64,000 bases of DNA, taken from Saccharothrix sp. NRRL B-16314 (GTDB lineage Bacteria > Actinomycetota > Actinomycetes > Mycobacteriales > Pseudonocardiaceae). Positions 61,610 through 64,000 of this stretch are shown here, in pieces (position 1 is the stretch's first letter; every line of letters begins with the position of its first letter). The position numbers and the translations under genes were made by a program. The stretch spans positions 186,001-250,000 of the forward strand of contig NZ_JNXC01000006.1 in the NCBI RefSeq assembly GCF_000716595.1, read 5' to 3'. The notes beneath the pieces were generated by a model. That model was not told where the DNA came from. It was given only the letters and a program-made list of their open reading frames with translations, and searched no databases.

Positions 61610-62100
61610 GTGGCCGATTATCGACTACCGGTCACCTCGGTTCCTTTGGAAGGCTGCGGTGTATGGGGGCATCGAATAGCGTTGAAACTGGGGAGTACGG
61701 ACCACATCACGCACCGCGCGCCCGGCTGAAGTACCTGGCCCATTGACCGCACGGTGAACTGATCCCGAACAAGCGCGGACGTCGCGCTGCGCGGAGTCGG
61801 GCGGGTATCCACTGTACCGCGCCCGGCTTCGCGCGGTGGGCGCCGCACGAGTGCCACCGATCCGCCGCACCGACATATCGGCAGTCTTTCCGGACACTAC
61901 GCCGTACGCCGACCCGGTAAAACCGGACCGGCCCGTCAAGCGTGCCGGTCCGACGGCGCGCGGACCCGCCCCGACACTTCCTTGGAAAGGGCTGAGATGG
62001 CCATGCACCTCATTACACCGTCTTTACCGTGCGCGAGATGCGCGGGGCGGACCGCGGCGCGTTCCCGCTCGACGCGGTCGAGTGGGGGTGACGGTGGCGC
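61610..62100. promoter_or_regulatory. Divergent promoter region upstream of second sbnA-like gene
   Basis: 491 nt between the AraC gene and the second SbnA-type gene. No regular gene is seen. A 20-codon frame from GTG 62029 to the stop at 62091 has G or C in almost every third position and ends 9 nt before the SbnA ATG. It may be a leader peptide or a gene remnant, but it has no ribosome site. Confidence 0.45.
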
Positions 62101-63069
62101 ATGAGCGTCATGACCGGGCCCCACGAACTCCTCCACAGTGAGGTCTACCTCGACCTGCGGCCCAGCCTCGGCATCCCGCTGCACCTCGCCTGCGAGGGCT
62201 TGAACTTCGCAGGCTCGATCAAGATCCAGCCCGCCGCCGCGATGATCGCCGCGGCCCAGCGCGACGGCGTGATCGGCCCGGACTCCGTGCTGGTCGAGTC
62301 CTCGTCCGGCAACCTCGGCGTGGCCATCGCGATGATCGCGGCGGCGAAGGGGCTGAAGTTCGTCTGCGTCACCGACCCCAACTGCAACCCCGCGACGGTC
62401 AACCTGATCCGCGCGTTCGGCGCGGAGGTCGTGGTGGTCACCGAACCGGACGCCAACAACAACTACCTCGGCGCGCGCAAGGCGATGGTGCGGCAGCTCT
62501 GCGAGCGTGGACCCGCCTACGTGTGGCTCAACCAGTACGAGAACCCGGCCAACTGGGGCGCGCACTACGAGGGCACGGCCGCCTTCGTGGACAAGCACTT
62601 CCCCGACCTGGACACGCTGTTCGTGGGGGTCGGCACCGGCGGCACGCTGATGGGCTGCATCCGGTACTTCCACGAGCACCGGCCCAGGGTCCGGGTCATC
62701 GCGGTCGACAGCGTGGGTTCGGTCAGCTTCGCCGGCACGCCCGGCAGGCGGCACATCCCCGGGCTCGGGGCGAGCGCGCCCATGCCGCTGATCGAGCCCG
62801 ATCTCGTGGACGAGGTCATCCGCGTGCCCGAGATCGACACCATCCGCACCTGCCGCCGGCTCGCCGCCCGCGGCCTCCTGCTCGGCGGTTCCTCCGGCAC
62901 CGTCGTCAGCGCCGCCTCCGGGTGGCTCGCCGAGCACGGCTCCCCCGACCACACCGCCGTCGCCATCGCGCCGGACCTCGGGGAGCGCTACATCGACACC
63001 GTCTACAACGACGTCTGGGTCGAGCGCCACTACGGCCGGGACGCACACGAACTCCTGGGGACACCATGA
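62101..63069 (+). CDS. SbnA-type L-2,3-diaminopropionate synthase subunit (second copy)
   Basis: 322 residues, the full family length. PLP Lys in NFAGSIKIQP near 37, substrate loop ESSSGNLGVAIAM near 70, the Gly-rich phosphate loop GVGTGGTLMG near 180, and SSGTVVSAA near 270. It forms N-(2-amino-2-carboxyethyl)-L-glutamate from O-phosphoserine and glutamate for SbnB. The stop overlaps the SbnB start (ATGA). It is paralogous to the partial gene at 1-442. Ordinary cysteine synthase is unlikely given the coupled partner. Confidence 0.9.
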   Translation: MSVMTGPHELLHSEVYLDLRPSLGIPLHLACEGLNFAGSIKIQPAAAMIAAAQRDGVIGPDSVLVESSSGNLGVAIAMIAAAKGLKFVCVTDPNCNPATVNLIRAFGAEVVVVTEPDANNNYLGARKAMVRQLCERGPAYVWLNQYENPANWGAHYEGTAAFVDKHFPDLDTLFVGVGTGGTLMGCIRYFHEHRPRVRVIAVDSVGSVSFAGTPGRRHIPGLGASAPMPLIEPDLVDEVIRVPEIDTIRTCRRLAARGLLLGGSSGTVVSAASGWLAEHGSPDHTAVAIAPDLGERYIDTVYNDVWVERHYGRDAHELLGTP

Positions 63070-64000
63070 ACAGCCACGCCGACATCCCGACCTTCTCCGT
63101 GGTGCCGGGCGCCACCGTGCACGAGGTGCTCGACGGCAGGCAGCAGGAGGTGGTCGAACTCGTGGAGAAGGCCTACCTCCTGCACGGCGAGGGGCAGACG
63201 GTCAACCCGCCCTCGTACTTCCTCCGCTTCCCGGACCGGCCCACCGCCCGCATCATCGCCCTGCCCGCGTCGGTCGGCGGCGGTCGACCGGTCGACGGGG
63301 TGAAGTGGATCTCCAGCTTCCCCGCCAACCTGGACCGCGGCATCCCCCGCGCCTCGGCGGTCCTGATCCTCAACGACCCGGTCACCGGCTACCCGTACGC
63401 CTGCCTGGAGAGTTCCATCATCAGCGCGGTGCGCACCGCAGCGTCCGCCGCCGTCGCCGCGCGCGCCCTGGTGGCCGGACGTCCGGCGCCACGACGGGTC
63501 GGCTACCTCGGCACGGGGCTGATCGCCCGCTACGTCCACTCGTACCTGTCCGCGCTCGGTTGGACGCCGGAGGAGTTCGGCGTGCACGACCTGTCCGCCG
63601 AGTACGCCGGCAGCTTCGCCGACCACCTGCGCGGCACGGCGGGCGGTGCCGCGGTGCGCGTCCACGGCTCTGCCGAGGACCTGATCCGCGCGTCGGACGT
63701 CATCGTGTTCGCCACCACGGCGGCCACCCCGCACGTCACCGACCCGTCGTGGTTCGGCCACCACCCCTTGGTGCTGCACGTTTCCCTGCGCGACCTGGGC
63801 ACCGAGGTGATCCTGGACAGCGTCAACGTCGTCGACGACGTCGAGCACGTGCTCAAGGCGAACACCTCGGTCCACCTCGCGGAGCAGCAGACGGGCGGAC
63901 GCGACTTCCTCGACGGCACGTTGTGCGACGTCCTCACCGGTCGGGTCACCGCACCCGCCGACCGCACGGTGGTCTTCTCGCCCTTCGGCCTGGGCGTGCT
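63066..64000 (+). CDS. SbnB-type dehydrogenase (second copy, C-terminus off window)
   Basis: About 311 residues are present. The protein parallels the one at 449-1513: PPSYFLRFPDRPTARIIALPAS, the Rossmann motif GYLGTGLIARYVHSYL, LHVSLRDLGTEVIL and ANTSVHLAEQQTGG. It completes Dap formation with the overlapping SbnA gene. The order here is SbnA then SbnB, the reverse of the left-hand pair. The window ends before the stop codon, inside FSPFGLGV. The Dap is probably used by a second pathway lying to the right or by the nearby ACP operon. Confidence 0.9.
   Translation, partial: MNSHADIPTFSVVPGATVHEVLDGRQQEVVELVEKAYLLHGEGQTVNPPSYFLRFPDRPTARIIALPASVGGGRPVDGVKWISSFPANLDRGIPRASAVLILNDPVTGYPYACLESSIISAVRTAASAAVAARALVAGRPAPRRVGYLGTGLIARYVHSYLSALGWTPEEFGVHDLSAEYAGSFADHLRGTAGGAAVRVHGSAEDLIRASDVIVFATTAATPHVTDPSWFGHHPLVLHVSLRDLGTEVILDSVNVVDDVEHVLKANTSVHLAEQQTGGRDFLDGTLCDVLTGRVTAPADRTVVFSPFGLGV

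Noticed and set aside
61836..62141. 101-codon plus-strand frame before the second SbnA gene
   Set aside because: It runs into the SbnA gene out of frame, is Arg/Pro-rich and has no ribosome site.

Overview
The window is high-GC DNA with dense gene packing, many GTG starts and frequent 4-nt GTGA/ATGA stop-start overlaps. Together with an AfsR-type SARP regulator, type II polyketide genes and a Pnkp/Hen1 RNA-repair pair, this points to a filamentous actinomycete. A Pseudonocardiaceae-like genus (Saccharothrix/Lentzea/Actinosynnema group) is my best guess, inferred from gene content rather than shown.

Left part (1-18674): a biosynthetic cluster whose left end is cut by the window. One long minus-strand operon (14152 down to 1) encodes two intact ketosynthases, two ketosynthase-like proteins without the catalytic triad, an alpha/beta hydrolase, a double-hotdog thioesterase-like protein, an ACP, two FabZ-like dehydratases, a FabG ketoreductase, a DsbA/isomerase-fold protein, a one-module NRPS, a broken Fe/2OG-dioxygenase gene and an SbnB/SbnA-type pair for L-2,3-diaminopropionate (Dap). 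A second ACP is transcribed divergently. A DNA-binding-domain-only LysR protein and a 1008-residue SARP/NB-ARC/TPR regulator follow. With KR and DH but no enoyl reductase, the likely product is a polyene acyl chain, probably joined to Dap by the NRPS.

Middle (18681-32094): a 1.3-kb region without credible genes, the RNA-repair pair hen1-pnkp, a secreted trypsin-fold protease, then a locus of three ATP-grasp ligases and an MFS exporter that looks like a small peptide pathway, and S-adenosylhomocysteine hydrolase.

Catabolic block (32306-44139): two divergent operons for a 4-hydroxyphenylacetate-like meta-cleavage pathway. The minus operon has HpaB/HpaC monooxygenase, an FAD protein, an aminotransferase and an RraA-type aldolase. 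The plus operon has aldehyde dehydrogenase, a hydratase-fold protein lacking metal ligands, HpaH-like hydratase, tautomerase and extradiol dioxygenase. An Nramp metal importer follows.

Right part (44366-57643): scattered housekeeping genes (XRE regulator with SDR, NAD-dependent DNA ligase, GNAT acetyltransferase, Fsr-like exporter with AraC regulator) and a nitrate assimilation operon (transporter, molybdopterin nitrate reductase, FAD/2Fe-2S protein, FMN reductase).

Far right (57745-64000): an unusual operon GAF protein - ACP - type II thioesterase - PAS protein, an AraC regulator, and a second SbnA/SbnB pair in the opposite gene order, cut by the window end. The window is therefore flanked by two Dap-forming gene pairs. 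No tRNA, rRNA, insertion sequence, prophage gene or CRISPR array was seen.
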